NCBI GenBank assembly: GCA_964501335.1 | Contig: CAZCTC010000094.1 | Location: forward strand, 1-28,229 | Direction of reading: 5' to 3' | From: CAZCTC01 sp964501335 | Lineage (GTDB): Bacteria > Chloroflexota > Anaerolineae > B4-G1 > SLSP01 | Length of the DNA stretch: 28,229 bases | Part shown: one piece after another, positions 22,082 to 28,229 of the stretch | How the letters are laid out: each line of letters starts with the position of its first letter | How positions within the stretch are numbered: the stretch's first letter is position 1 | Notes under the pieces: generated by a model | The model's database searches: none | What the model was told of the DNA's origin: nothing | The model's input: the letters and a program-made list of their open reading frames with translations, nothing else | Position numbers and translations under genes: made by a program

Positions 22082-23335
22082 ATGAGCAATATGCAACTGT
22101 TGTCCCCGGAAACCATGCCGGCTTATGCCGATATTGCCATCAACGCCTACCCCACCATGGACATCAATACTCCCGAGGCCCGCCAAAAACTCATCGACCG
22201 CCTCATCAATATCCAGCAAAACATCCCCGTCCGCCACGTCTACGGACTCTATCGGAACGAACAGGCTCAGGGAGGAATGATCCTCTACGATTTCCGTATG
22301 AACATGTTCGGCGCCACCATCGACGCCGGCGGCGTCGGCATGGTCGCCGTCGACCTGCTCCACAAAAAAGAGCACGTCGCCAAAGAATTGATCGCCTTCT
22401 TCCTGGAACACTATCGGGAAGCCGGCGCCACCATGGCCCTCCTCTACCCCTTCCGCCCGGATTTCTACTACGCCATGGGCTTCGGCTACGGCACCAAACT
22501 CAACGAATATCGTATCCGGCCCTCCGCCCTGCCCTGCCGGGGCAGCAAAGAACACCTGCGCGTCCTCACCGCCGACGACAAAGAAGCCCTGGCCGAATGC
22601 TACAGCCGTTATCAAACCCGCACCCACGGCATGATCGTCCGTCACGCCCCCGAATGGGATACCTGGTTCAACAAGATGGAAAACCGTGTCATCGGCTATG
22701 TCCGCGACGGCAAAATCGAAGGCTATATGCTCTTCGGCTTCAAACGCCGCACGGATACCAGCCCCCTGCGCAACAACCTCGTCGTCCACGAACTCCTCTA
22801 CGAACACCCCCAGGCCCTGGAAACCCTGCTCACCTTCCTGCATACCCAGGCCGACCAGATCGACCGCATCGTCATCACCACGCACGACGAAACCTTCCAT
22901 CACCTCTTGACCGATCCCCGCGACGAAAGCGAAGCCCTGATCCCTTCGGTCTATCATGAATGCAATGTCCAGGGCGTCGGCCTGATGTACCGGGTCATCG
23001 ACATCCCCAAACTTTTCACCGCCCTGAGCGAGCACAACTTTAACGGGCAGAACTGCCGGCTCAAACTCACCGTCCACGACAACTTCCTCCCCGCCAACGA
23101 CGGCAGTCTCCTGATCGATTTCGAACAGGGCAAAGTCTCCCTGCGCAGCGAAGGAGATTTCGACGTAGAGATCAGCCTCAACGTGGCCGAATTCTCCTCC
23201 CTGATCGTAGGCTGCGTGGATTTCAAATCGCTCTACACCTACGGCCTCGCCCAGATCTCCAACCCGGCTTACCTCGAAACGGTCCACCGCCTCTTCAAAG
23301 TAGAAGAGAAACCCATCTGCCTGACCGCCTTCTAG
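22082..23335 (+). CDS. Eis-type GNAT N-acetyltransferase
   Basis: The 417-residue protein has the three-part layout of Eis-like acetyltransferases: an N-terminal GNAT domain (GATIDAGGVGMVAVDLLHKK, ATMALLYPFRPDFYYAMGFG; about 1-140), a second GNAT-like domain (about 150-290) and a C-terminal sterol-carrier-like domain (about 300-415; LLIDFEQGKVSLRSEGDFDV). Eis proteins acetylate amines, including aminoglycosides and protein lysines, using acetyl-CoA. The substrate here is unknown, and the acetyl-CoA loop (HKKEHVAKEL) departs from the usual R/Q-x-x-G-x-G/A. AAGGAG before ATG fixes the start. It appears to be a single-gene unit ended by the hairpin at 23346. Confidence 0.85.
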   Translation: MSNMQLLSPETMPAYADIAINAYPTMDINTPEARQKLIDRLINIQQNIPVRHVYGLYRNEQAQGGMILYDFRMNMFGATIDAGGVGMVAVDLLHKKEHVAKELIAFFLEHYREAGATMALLYPFRPDFYYAMGFGYGTKLNEYRIRPSALPCRGSKEHLRVLTADDKEALAECYSRYQTRTHGMIVRHAPEWDTWFNKMENRVIGYVRDGKIEGYMLFGFKRRTDTSPLRNNLVVHELLYEHPQALETLLTFLHTQADQIDRIVITTHDETFHHLLTDPRDESEALIPSVYHECNVQGVGLMYRVIDIPKLFTALSEHNFNGQNCRLKLTVHDNFLPANDGSLLIDFEQGKVSLRSEGDFDVEISLNVAEFSSLIVGCVDFKSLYTYGLAQISNPAYLETVHRLFKVEEKPICLTAF

Positions 23336-23345
23336 AAATAACAGG

Positions 23346-23374
23346 TTGGGCGCACCCTGACAGGGTGCGCCCAA
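23346..23374 (+). terminator. Hairpin after the acetyltransferase gene
   Basis: A 13-bp perfect stem (23346-23358 with 23362-23374) has a 3-nt loop GAC and lies 10 bp after the stop codon. The T-rich part that follows (AATATACCCTTTCTG) is weak, so termination may be partial. Confidence 0.6.
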
Positions 23375-23401
23375 AATATACCCTTTCTGTATCTCCATCT
23401 C

Positions 23402-23430
23402 TGGACATTCCTTTCTTTTAGGAATATTTT
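23402..23430 (+). promoter_or_regulatory. Candidate promoter of the 24-codon gene, with internal inverted repeat
   Basis: TGGACA (23402-23407) and TATTTT (23425-23430) are separated by 17 bp. The spacer contains ATTCCT (23407-23412) and AGGAAT (23420-23425), a 6-bp inverted repeat that could bind a regulator. The leader to the ATG is about 50 nt. Confidence 0.45.
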
Positions 23431-23487
23431 AAGAATGCTGACCTTCCGCTTTGACTTCAACATCGATTTTACAAAGGAGGGTAAACC

Positions 23488-23562
23488 ATGTTATACCTGT
23501 TAGCGCTCACGGTACTGGCCGTGATCGTCGTCCTGGGGCCGATACCACATTCTTACTGGTAA
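23488..23562 (+). CDS. 24-residue membrane peptide
   Basis: A complete gene of 24 codons: MLYLLALTVLAVIVVL followed by GPIPHSYW and stop TAA. The first 16 residues are long enough for a membrane-spanning helix; the tail has Gly-Pro-x-Pro, His, Tyr and Trp, the last two typical of the membrane-water boundary. The start codon has an excellent ribosome binding site (AAAGGAGGG, 6 nt before ATG). A candidate promoter precedes it and a strong terminator follows 16 bp after the stop. Together these features make a stand-alone transcription unit. The peptide was not recognised. It could be a small membrane regulator or subunit, or a toxin of the small hydrophobic type, but no antitoxin-like antisense promoter was seen. 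Confidence 0.7.
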   Translation: MLYLLALTVLAVIVVLGPIPHSYW

Positions 23563-23578
23563 GACCGATTGAAAAAAC

Positions 23579-23622
23579 TCCGGGCGCGCTCCTTTTCAAG
23601 GAGCGCGCCCGGAAAATTTTTT
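23579..23622 (+). terminator. Strong intrinsic terminator of the 24-codon gene
   Basis: A 16-bp perfect stem (23579-23594 with 23598-23613), rich in G-C, has the loop TTC and is followed by AAA and six T residues (23617-23622). Confidence 0.85.
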
Positions 23623-23669
23623 AGTGGTTTGTGGGCGGCTTCAGAAAGCCGCCCACAAACCACTTTTTT
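23623..23669. terminator. TCAGAA-loop hairpin, copy 6; likely bidirectional terminator
   Basis: Arms 23623-23640 and 23647-23664 pair over 18 bp around TCAGAA. T-rich sequence lies on both sides (TTTTTT before, TTTTTT after), and it separates the plus-strand peptide gene from the end of the minus-strand ABC operon. The outer arm GTGGTTTGTG differs from the ATGTTTTCG of other copies, with both arms changed together. Confidence 0.65.
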
Positions 23670-23708
23670 CCCTCGCTGTCTACTGTTTACTTTCTACTGT
23701 CTACTTCT

Positions 23709-25571
23709 TTAAATCTGCTCCCCCTTGAACTGGCTCATATACAGATGCTGGTAAAACCCTTCTTTCGCCAGCAGGCTCTCATGCGTCCCCCGCTCGATAA
23801 TCTCCCCATCCTTGATCACCATCACACAATCCGCCTCCCGGATCGTGCTCAACCGATGCGCAATGACAAAGCTTGTCCGCCCCGCCATCAACCGCAACAG
23901 CGCCTCCTGCAAATGCTTCTCCGTCCGGGTATCCACATTGCTCGTCGCCTCGTCCAGAATCAGAATCTCCGGATCGGCCAGCACAGCGCGGGCAATCGCC
24001 AGCAACTGCCGCTGCCCCTGGCTCAGATTGCTGCCCCGTTCCGAAAGCTCCGTCTGATACCCCTGCGGCAACCGCCGGATAAACGAATCCGCATTCGCCA
24101 GCGCCGCCGCCGCCATCACCTCGGCCTCCGTCGCATCGAGCCGGCCATAACGGATATTCTCCATGACAGTATCGGCAAAAAGAAAATTATCCTGCAACAC
24201 CAGCCCCAACCGCCGGCGCAAATCGTCCTTCTTCAACTGCCGGATATCCGTCCCGTCGATCTTGATCGCCCCGCTGTCCACATCGTAGAAACGGGTCAAC
24301 AAATTGATCACGGTCGTCTTACCCGCCCCCGTCGGCCCGACCAGCGCAATCGTCTGTCCCGGCTCGGCATAGAGGTTCACATGCTTCAACACCGGCCCCC
24401 CCGCCTCATAACCAAAAGAAACATCCTCAAAAGTCACCCGGCCCTTGATCTGCTCCAGCGGTAAAGCATCAGGAGCATCCTGCTCCGGCTCTTCGTCCAG
24501 GATCTCAAAAACCCGCTCCGCCCCCGCCAGCGCCGACTGGATCGTATTGAACAGCTGGGCAATCTGATTGAGCGGTCGGGCAAAGCTGCGCGCATAATTG
24601 ACGAAGGTCGCAATCTCGCCGACGGTCGCCATCCCCGCCACGGCCAGCCAACCACCGGCTCCCGCCACAATCGCCAGCCCCATATTGTTGACCATGTTCA
24701 TCAACGGCCCCATAAAGCCGGCAAAAGTCTCCGCCTGGGTGGCCGCCTTCTGCAACGGCCGGTTGGCGCGTCCGAAATCCTCAATCGCCTCGCCTTCTCG
24801 CGCATAGGCCTTGACGGTCCGCTCGCCGGTGACCGTCTCTTCAATAATCCCATTCAGCACGCCCAGATAGCGCTGCTGATCCCGAAAGCCCTGCCGGGAA
24901 CGGCTCGCAATGGCCTTCGTCAACACCACGGTCATCGGCACCACCAACAACGTCACAATCGCCAGCGGCACATTGATGACCAGCATCATAATCACCACCC
25001 CCACCAGCCCCACAAAACTCGAAATCAACTGGGTGGCACCGGCGCTCAGCGTATTGTTGATATTTTCCACATCGTTGCTCAACCGGCTCATCAGATCGCC
25101 ATGCGCATGCTGATCGAAAAAACGCAGGGAAAGGGTCTGCAATCGCGCAAAAAGATCCTCGCGCAGATCCCGCACCACCCGTTGCGCAATCCCCGCCATC
25201 AGATAAGACTGCATCCAGAGCCCCGCCGCCGACAGGACATACGCCCCCACCATCAACCCCACCAATCGGGCCAGCCCCGCCAGATCGCCCTGGTCGATAT
25301 AAACATCCAACGCCTGCCCCATCAGATAAGGCCCCAACAGATCCAGCACCGAACTGATCACCACCAGCAACGCCACCAGGATCAATCCCCACCGTTGCCG
25401 GTCCAGATAATGCCACAACCGCTTGAGCGTCGCCCGGGCATCCTTCGCCTTGGGCCCTGCATGCAAAATCGCGCCGGGCGGACCACCGCCCCCGGGCCGC
25501 AAATTGAGCGCCGGCCCCTGATCCTGGCCCTGCTGTCGAGAAGAAACCGCCGAAAAACGCGACTCAGTCAT
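23709..25571 (-). CDS. ABC exporter subunit 2 (canonical-site NBD), heterodimeric type
   Basis: The 620-residue protein has an N-terminal Pro/Gly-rich tail (about 1-40), a six-helix membrane domain (about 60-340) and an ATP-binding domain with Walker A GPTGAGKTT (about 411-419), Walker B ILILDEATSNVD (about 534, catalytic Glu present) and switch His (IAHRLST). Its signature is LSQGQ instead of LSGGQ. This is the pattern of the TM288-like partner in heterodimeric exporters. ATG at 25571 follows GGAGGGG and overlaps the end of the first ABC gene by 8 nt. It acts with that gene product as a multidrug or lipid exporter; the substrate is unknown. Confidence 0.92.
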   Translation of the reverse strand: MTESRFSAVSSRQQGQDQGPALNLRPGGGGPPGAILHAGPKAKDARATLKRLWHYLDRQRWGLILVALLVVISSVLDLLGPYLMGQALDVYIDQGDLAGLARLVGLMVGAYVLSAAGLWMQSYLMAGIAQRVVRDLREDLFARLQTLSLRFFDQHAHGDLMSRLSNDVENINNTLSAGATQLISSFVGLVGVVIMMLVINVPLAIVTLLVVPMTVVLTKAIASRSRQGFRDQQRYLGVLNGIIEETVTGERTVKAYAREGEAIEDFGRANRPLQKAATQAETFAGFMGPLMNMVNNMGLAIVAGAGGWLAVAGMATVGEIATFVNYARSFARPLNQIAQLFNTIQSALAGAERVFEILDEEPEQDAPDALPLEQIKGRVTFEDVSFGYEAGGPVLKHVNLYAEPGQTIALVGPTGAGKTTVINLLTRFYDVDSGAIKIDGTDIRQLKKDDLRRRLGLVLQDNFLFADTVMENIRYGRLDATEAEVMAAAALANADSFIRRLPQGYQTELSERGSNLSQGQRQLLAIARAVLADPEILILDEATSNVDTRTEKHLQEALLRLMAGRTSFVIAHRLSTIREADCVMVIKDGEIIERGTHESLLAKEGFYQHLYMSQFKGEQI

Positions 25572-27309
25572 GGGCCCCTCCATTCCCCAACTGCGAATCA
25601 TAAATATCCTGATAGATCGGGCTGGAGACCAGCAGCTCGCTGTGCGTCCCCTCAGCCACGATCTTCCCATCGTCCAACACCAAAATCTTATCGGCCTTCA
25701 AAACCGTACTGATCCGCTGGGCGATCACAAAGCTGGTCCGATCCCGCATCAGCCCCTCCAGCGCCGTCTGGATGCGCGTCTCGGTCTCCACATCGACCGC
25801 ACTCGTACTGTCGTCCAGAATCAATACCGCCGGCCGGAGCAAAACTGCGCGGGCAATCGCCAGTCGCTGCTTCTGTCCGCCCGAAAGGTTCACCCCCCGT
25901 TGCCCCAACACCGTATCGTACCCCTCCGGTAGCGTCATAATGAACTCATGCGCCTGCGCGGCCTTCGCCGCCGCCAGAACTTCCGCCTCACCGGCTTCCG
26001 GGCGCCCATAACGAATATTGTCCCGGATCGTTCCGCTGAACAACACTGTCTCCTGCAACGCCACCCCGATCCGCCGGCGCAACGCCTCCTGCGCCACATC
26101 CCGTACATCCACGCCGTCTACCAACACCCGCCCGTCCTGAACATCGTAGAACCGCGGAATCAAAGCGACCAGGCTCGACTTCCCGGAGCCGGTCATCCCC
26201 AACAACGCCACCGTCTGGCCCGGCTCCGCCACAAAGCTGACATCCTTGAGCACCGGCGCACACACCTCACCGTCATACCCGAAAGTCACATGCTCGAAGA
26301 CCACCCGTCCCTGCGGCGCAAAATCCGTCACCGCGTCGGAGTGATCCTGCACCGCCGGTTCGCTCTCCAACACCTCCTGAATGCGCATTGCCGAAGCCGA
26401 AGCCCGCGCTACCTGGATCACCAGCATGCTCACCATCATCAAAGAAAACAACGTCGTCGTCAGGTAATTCACAAAAGCGATGATCTGCCCCGGCTCCATC
26501 GTCCCGGCCATCACCTGCCGGCCTCCGAACCAGATCACCCCCACCATTCCCAGATTCATCGTCAACGCCATAAACGGCAGCGTCAAAGCCGTCAGCTGTG
26601 CCACGCCGATCGCCTGATCCATCAACGCATGGTTGGCCTTCCCGAACCGCTCCCGCTCCCGCCCGGCCCGGGCAAAGGCTTTGACCACCCGCACGCCGGC
26701 CAGATTCTCCTGCATCACATTGTTCAATCCGTCCAGCCGCTGCTGCACCAATGTATAGAGCGGCGTGGCCCGGTTGATAAACCAGAGCACCGCCACCAGC
26801 TCCAACGGCAGCAAAATCAACGGCAGAAAGGCCAGCTGCGGACTGGTGATAATCGCCATGATCAGACTCCCGACCAGCAACAGCGGCGCACGGATCATAA
26901 TCCGCAACAAGACATGCACGGCCTGCTGCACCTGCGTCACATCGTTAGTCAAACGGGTGATCAACTGACCGGTCTCCAGCTCATCCAGATTGGCAAACGA
27001 AAGCGATTGCACCTTCCGGAAAAGCCGCTCCCGCAGATCAGCCCCGAAGGCCTGCACCGCCTTCACCGCAAAAACCCCGTTGCCCATCCCACCGAAAGCC
27101 CCGATAATCGCCAGGACAATCATGATCCCGCCGGTCTGCAACACTACCGACAGATCCAGCTTCATAATCCCCTGATCGACAATCCGCTCGATCATCCGCG
27201 GCTGCAACAGATCCATCGTCACTTCCAGCCCCATCAATAGTGGGGCCAGCAACACCCACCGCCAGTACGGCTTCAAATAGCGCAATAACTTCAAACTCGC
27301 TTTTAGCAT
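25564..27309 (-). CDS. ABC exporter subunit 1 (degenerate-site NBD), heterodimeric type
   Basis: The 581-residue protein has six membrane helices (about 1-310) and an ATP-binding domain with Walker A GMTGSGKSS (about 369-377), signature LSGGQKQR (near 473) and Walker B ILDDSTSAVD (near 495). Two key residues are changed: the catalytic Glu after Walker B is Asp, and the switch His is Gln (IAQRIST, near 529). Heterodimeric exporters such as TM287/288, LmrCD and BmrCD show just this split, with one weak and one strong ATP site. ATG at 27309 is preferred over the GTG 9 bp upstream because GAGGTG is better spaced. It follows the MarR gene by 11 bp. Confidence 0.92.
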   Translation of the reverse strand: MLKASLKLLRYLKPYWRWVLLAPLLMGLEVTMDLLQPRMIERIVDQGIMKLDLSVVLQTGGIMIVLAIIGAFGGMGNGVFAVKAVQAFGADLRERLFRKVQSLSFANLDELETGQLITRLTNDVTQVQQAVHVLLRIMIRAPLLLVGSLIMAIITSPQLAFLPLILLPLELVAVLWFINRATPLYTLVQQRLDGLNNVMQENLAGVRVVKAFARAGRERERFGKANHALMDQAIGVAQLTALTLPFMALTMNLGMVGVIWFGGRQVMAGTMEPGQIIAFVNYLTTTLFSLMMVSMLVIQVARASASAMRIQEVLESEPAVQDHSDAVTDFAPQGRVVFEHVTFGYDGEVCAPVLKDVSFVAEPGQTVALLGMTGSGKSSLVALIPRFYDVQDGRVLVDGVDVRDVAQEALRRRIGVALQETVLFSGTIRDNIRYGRPEAGEAEVLAAAKAAQAHEFIMTLPEGYDTVLGQRGVNLSGGQKQRLAIARAVLLRPAVLILDDSTSAVDVETETRIQTALEGLMRDRTSFVIAQRISTVLKADKILVLDDGKIVAEGTHSELLVSSPIYQDIYDSQLGNGGAHD

Positions 27310-27320
27310 CGATGACACCT

Positions 27321-27809
27321 CTACGACAGTTCCTCAAACGGCGACGACGGCATTTCCACTGCCTCCGTCCCATTGACAATCAGCAAATTATCCCGCATCC
27401 GGATCAAAAAATCCGCCAGATAGGCCCGCTCTACCGGAGTAAATCCCGCCAACGCATCCTCCCCTACCTGCTGCTCCCGCCGGCAGATATCCTCCCGCAC
27501 CGCTCGCCCGGCCTCGGTCAAATAAACCCGTGAAACCCGTTGATCATCAGGATCCGGACGCCGTTCCACAAAACCGGCCTGCTCCATCCGCTGCAACATC
27601 TTGGTCACAGTAGCCGGCTGGATATGCAACCGCGCCGCCAGATCGGCCTGCGAGCAGCCTTCTTCTTTCCATAATTCATGAAGTAAAGGCGGCTGACCCC
27701 GATAGATCCCGGTCCCTTTCATCAAAGTGTGCACTCTGAAAAAATGCTGCCGCATCAACTCAATCAGCAGAAAATTGATCTCTTCCGGAGATATTTCATT
27801 GATGTCCAT
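27321..27809 (-). CDS. MarR-family transcriptional regulator
   Basis: The 162-residue protein has a MarR winged helix: SQADLAARLHIQPATVTKML (recognition helix about 64-77) and the wing QAGFVERRPDPDDQRVSRVY with the conserved Asp-x-Arg (DQR). N- and C-terminal helices would form the dimer and the ligand pocket. The C-terminal tail (150-162) is longer than in most. AGAGGAG precedes ATG at 27809. It is first in an operon with the ABC exporter, and two palindromes sit on its promoter, so it most likely represses itself and the exporter until a drug-like ligand binds. The ligand cannot be read from sequence. Confidence 0.92.
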   Translation of the reverse strand: MDINEISPEEINFLLIELMRQHFFRVHTLMKGTGIYRGQPPLLHELWKEEGCSQADLAARLHIQPATVTKMLQRMEQAGFVERRPDPDDQRVSRVYLTEAGRAVREDICRREQQVGEDALAGFTPVERAYLADFLIRMRDNLLIVNGTEAVEMPSSPFEELS

Positions 27810-27828
27810 CTTAAATCTCCTCTTTAAA

Positions 27829-27867
27829 ATATAATTAGCTAGCTAATATTTAGCTAGCTAATTATAT
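27829..27867. promoter_or_regulatory. Likely MarR operator: two perfect 12-bp palindromes in a larger palindrome
   Basis: TTAGCTAGCTAA occurs at 27835-27846 and again at 27850-27861, separated by TAT, so the centres are 15 bp apart. The pair is also nested in an 18-bp perfect inverted repeat (27829-27846 with 27850-27867). The distal copy reaches the -10 box and the proximal copy covers the predicted start region. Simultaneous binding of two dimers is possible. Confidence 0.8.
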
Positions 27868-27889
27868 TCATCTTCCCCCAAAATGTCAA
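27861..27889 (-). promoter_or_regulatory. Consensus promoter of the MarR-ABC operon
   Basis: On the minus strand TTGACA (27889-27884) and TATAAT (27866-27861) are separated by 17 bp: a perfect sigma70 match. The start would be near 27854, inside the palindromes, with a leader of about 45 nt before the MarR ATG. A full-consensus promoter fits a tightly repressed operon. Confidence 0.85.
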
Positions 27890-27943
27890 TCGCCGAAAAT
27901 CTCCCTGAAAAAATTTGTTAGCGCACATAACTTCTGGGATCAA

Positions 27944-28011
27944 GGGCGGCCACATCGGGCCGCCCCTACAAAAAGGCCCTCCCAGGTAGGGGCGCCCCTG
28001 CGTGGGCGCCC
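27944..28011. repeat. Two head-to-head GTAGGGGC-type repeat units
   Basis: The first unit has GGGCGGCC (27944-27951) pairing with GGCCGCCC (27958-27965) and then CTAC; the second is GTAGGGGCGCCCCTGCG with GGGCGCCC (27987-28011). They face each other across 17 bp. The second matches the copy at 2449-2474. Confidence 0.65.
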
Positions 28012-28063
28012 TAATCTGGCTGTTTTTAATCCATGCAAATAAACCATCCCACAGGCAAAAAAA

Positions 28064-28093
28064 TTATCGGCGGCTTTTTAAAGCCGCCGATAA
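28064..28093. repeat. Palindrome of the intergenic hairpin type
   Basis: TTATCGGCGGCTTT (28064-28077) pairs with 28080-28093. It is followed by GAATAAAAAATCTCTACCTGTGC, read here in two parts (GAATAAAAAATC and TCTACCTGTGC), which resembles the hairpin at 153-188. No TCAGAA loop is present. The remaining DNA, 28094-28229, shows no gene; it contains CCAGTAAAAACACCGG, similar to the lead of the element at 21764. Confidence 0.55.
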
Positions 28094-28229
28094 GTTGAAT
28101 AAAAAATCTCTACCTGTGCAGATGCGCATTAGTATCCAGTAAAAACACCGGCTTTTTTCTCCCGTCTTTCCATGCTAACGTAAGTTTTGTGCAAATAGAG
28201 CCCCGAGTGCTCAAATCGAAGCAAAAACA

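Noticed and set aside
22058..23398. Minus-strand open frame of 446 codons opposite the acetyltransferase
   Set aside because: Composition dominated by Val, Gly, Glu and Asp with no domain; the plus-strand gene has a ribosome binding site and recognisable domains.
25948..27240. Plus-strand open frame of 430 codons opposite the first ABC gene
   Set aside because: Antisense to motifs of an ABC exporter; no domain or start signal.

Overview
The window is bacterial. It looks like a moderately GC-rich member of the Chloroflexota (Anaerolineae-like): MalT-type LuxR regulators, a RecQ helicase fused to a phosphoribosyltransferase, MglA/roadblock signalling genes and many dispersed intergenic palindromes occur together. 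That placement is an inference from gene content, not a phylogeny. A run of 100 Ns at 10181-10280 shows it comes from a draft scaffold. Nearly all large genes are on the minus strand; the plus strand carries only short or single-gene units. No tRNA, rRNA, CRISPR array or transposase gene was recognised.

Layout from left to right: 1-402 holds tandem copies of a composite non-coding repeat. 403-2136 (-) is a GAF histidine kinase with a degenerate receiver. 2137-3094 is gene-free and packed with dispersed repeats. 3095-8195 (-) holds a WD40-like lipoprotein, a MalT/LuxR ATPase-regulator 7 bp downstream, then an MFS exporter. 8428-10095 (+) holds a YHS-domain protein, a membrane-anchored ASH/DUF1573 protein and a DinB-like protein. 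10096-10564 contains a 150-bp tandem repeat broken by the N gap.

The centrepiece is an eight-gene minus-strand operon, 17810 down to 10565, behind a good promoter (TTGACT-N16-TATAAT). In transcription order: NYN/OST-HTH protein, histidine kinase with a pseudo-receiver, MglA-like small GTPase, roadblock protein (4-nt overlap), DUF4388-roadblock protein, stand-alone protoglobin, diiron metallo-beta-lactamase-fold protein of the ODP/flavodiiron type, and receiver-roadblock protein. It reads as a signalling module in which two potential O2/redox sensors and a two-component pair feed a GTPase switch with three roadblock proteins. The NYN putative RNase is a possible output. No polarity or motility genes lie next to it.

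To the right, 18307-21358 (-) is a DprA-like protein with a RecQ-phosphoribosyltransferase fusion, preceded by a small unknown gene. 22082-23335 (+) is an Eis-type acetyltransferase. A 24-codon membrane-peptide gene at 23488-23562 (+) has its own candidate promoter, strong ribosome binding site and terminator. 23709-27809 (-) is a MarR-regulated heterodimeric ABC exporter. Its promoter is consensus (TTGACA-N17-TATAAT) and carries two perfect 12-bp palindromes.

Intergenic DNA is unusually structured. One hairpin family keeps a TCAGAA-like loop while its arms vary with matching changes on both sides. One 208-bp copy has perfect 12-bp inverted ends, like a MITE.
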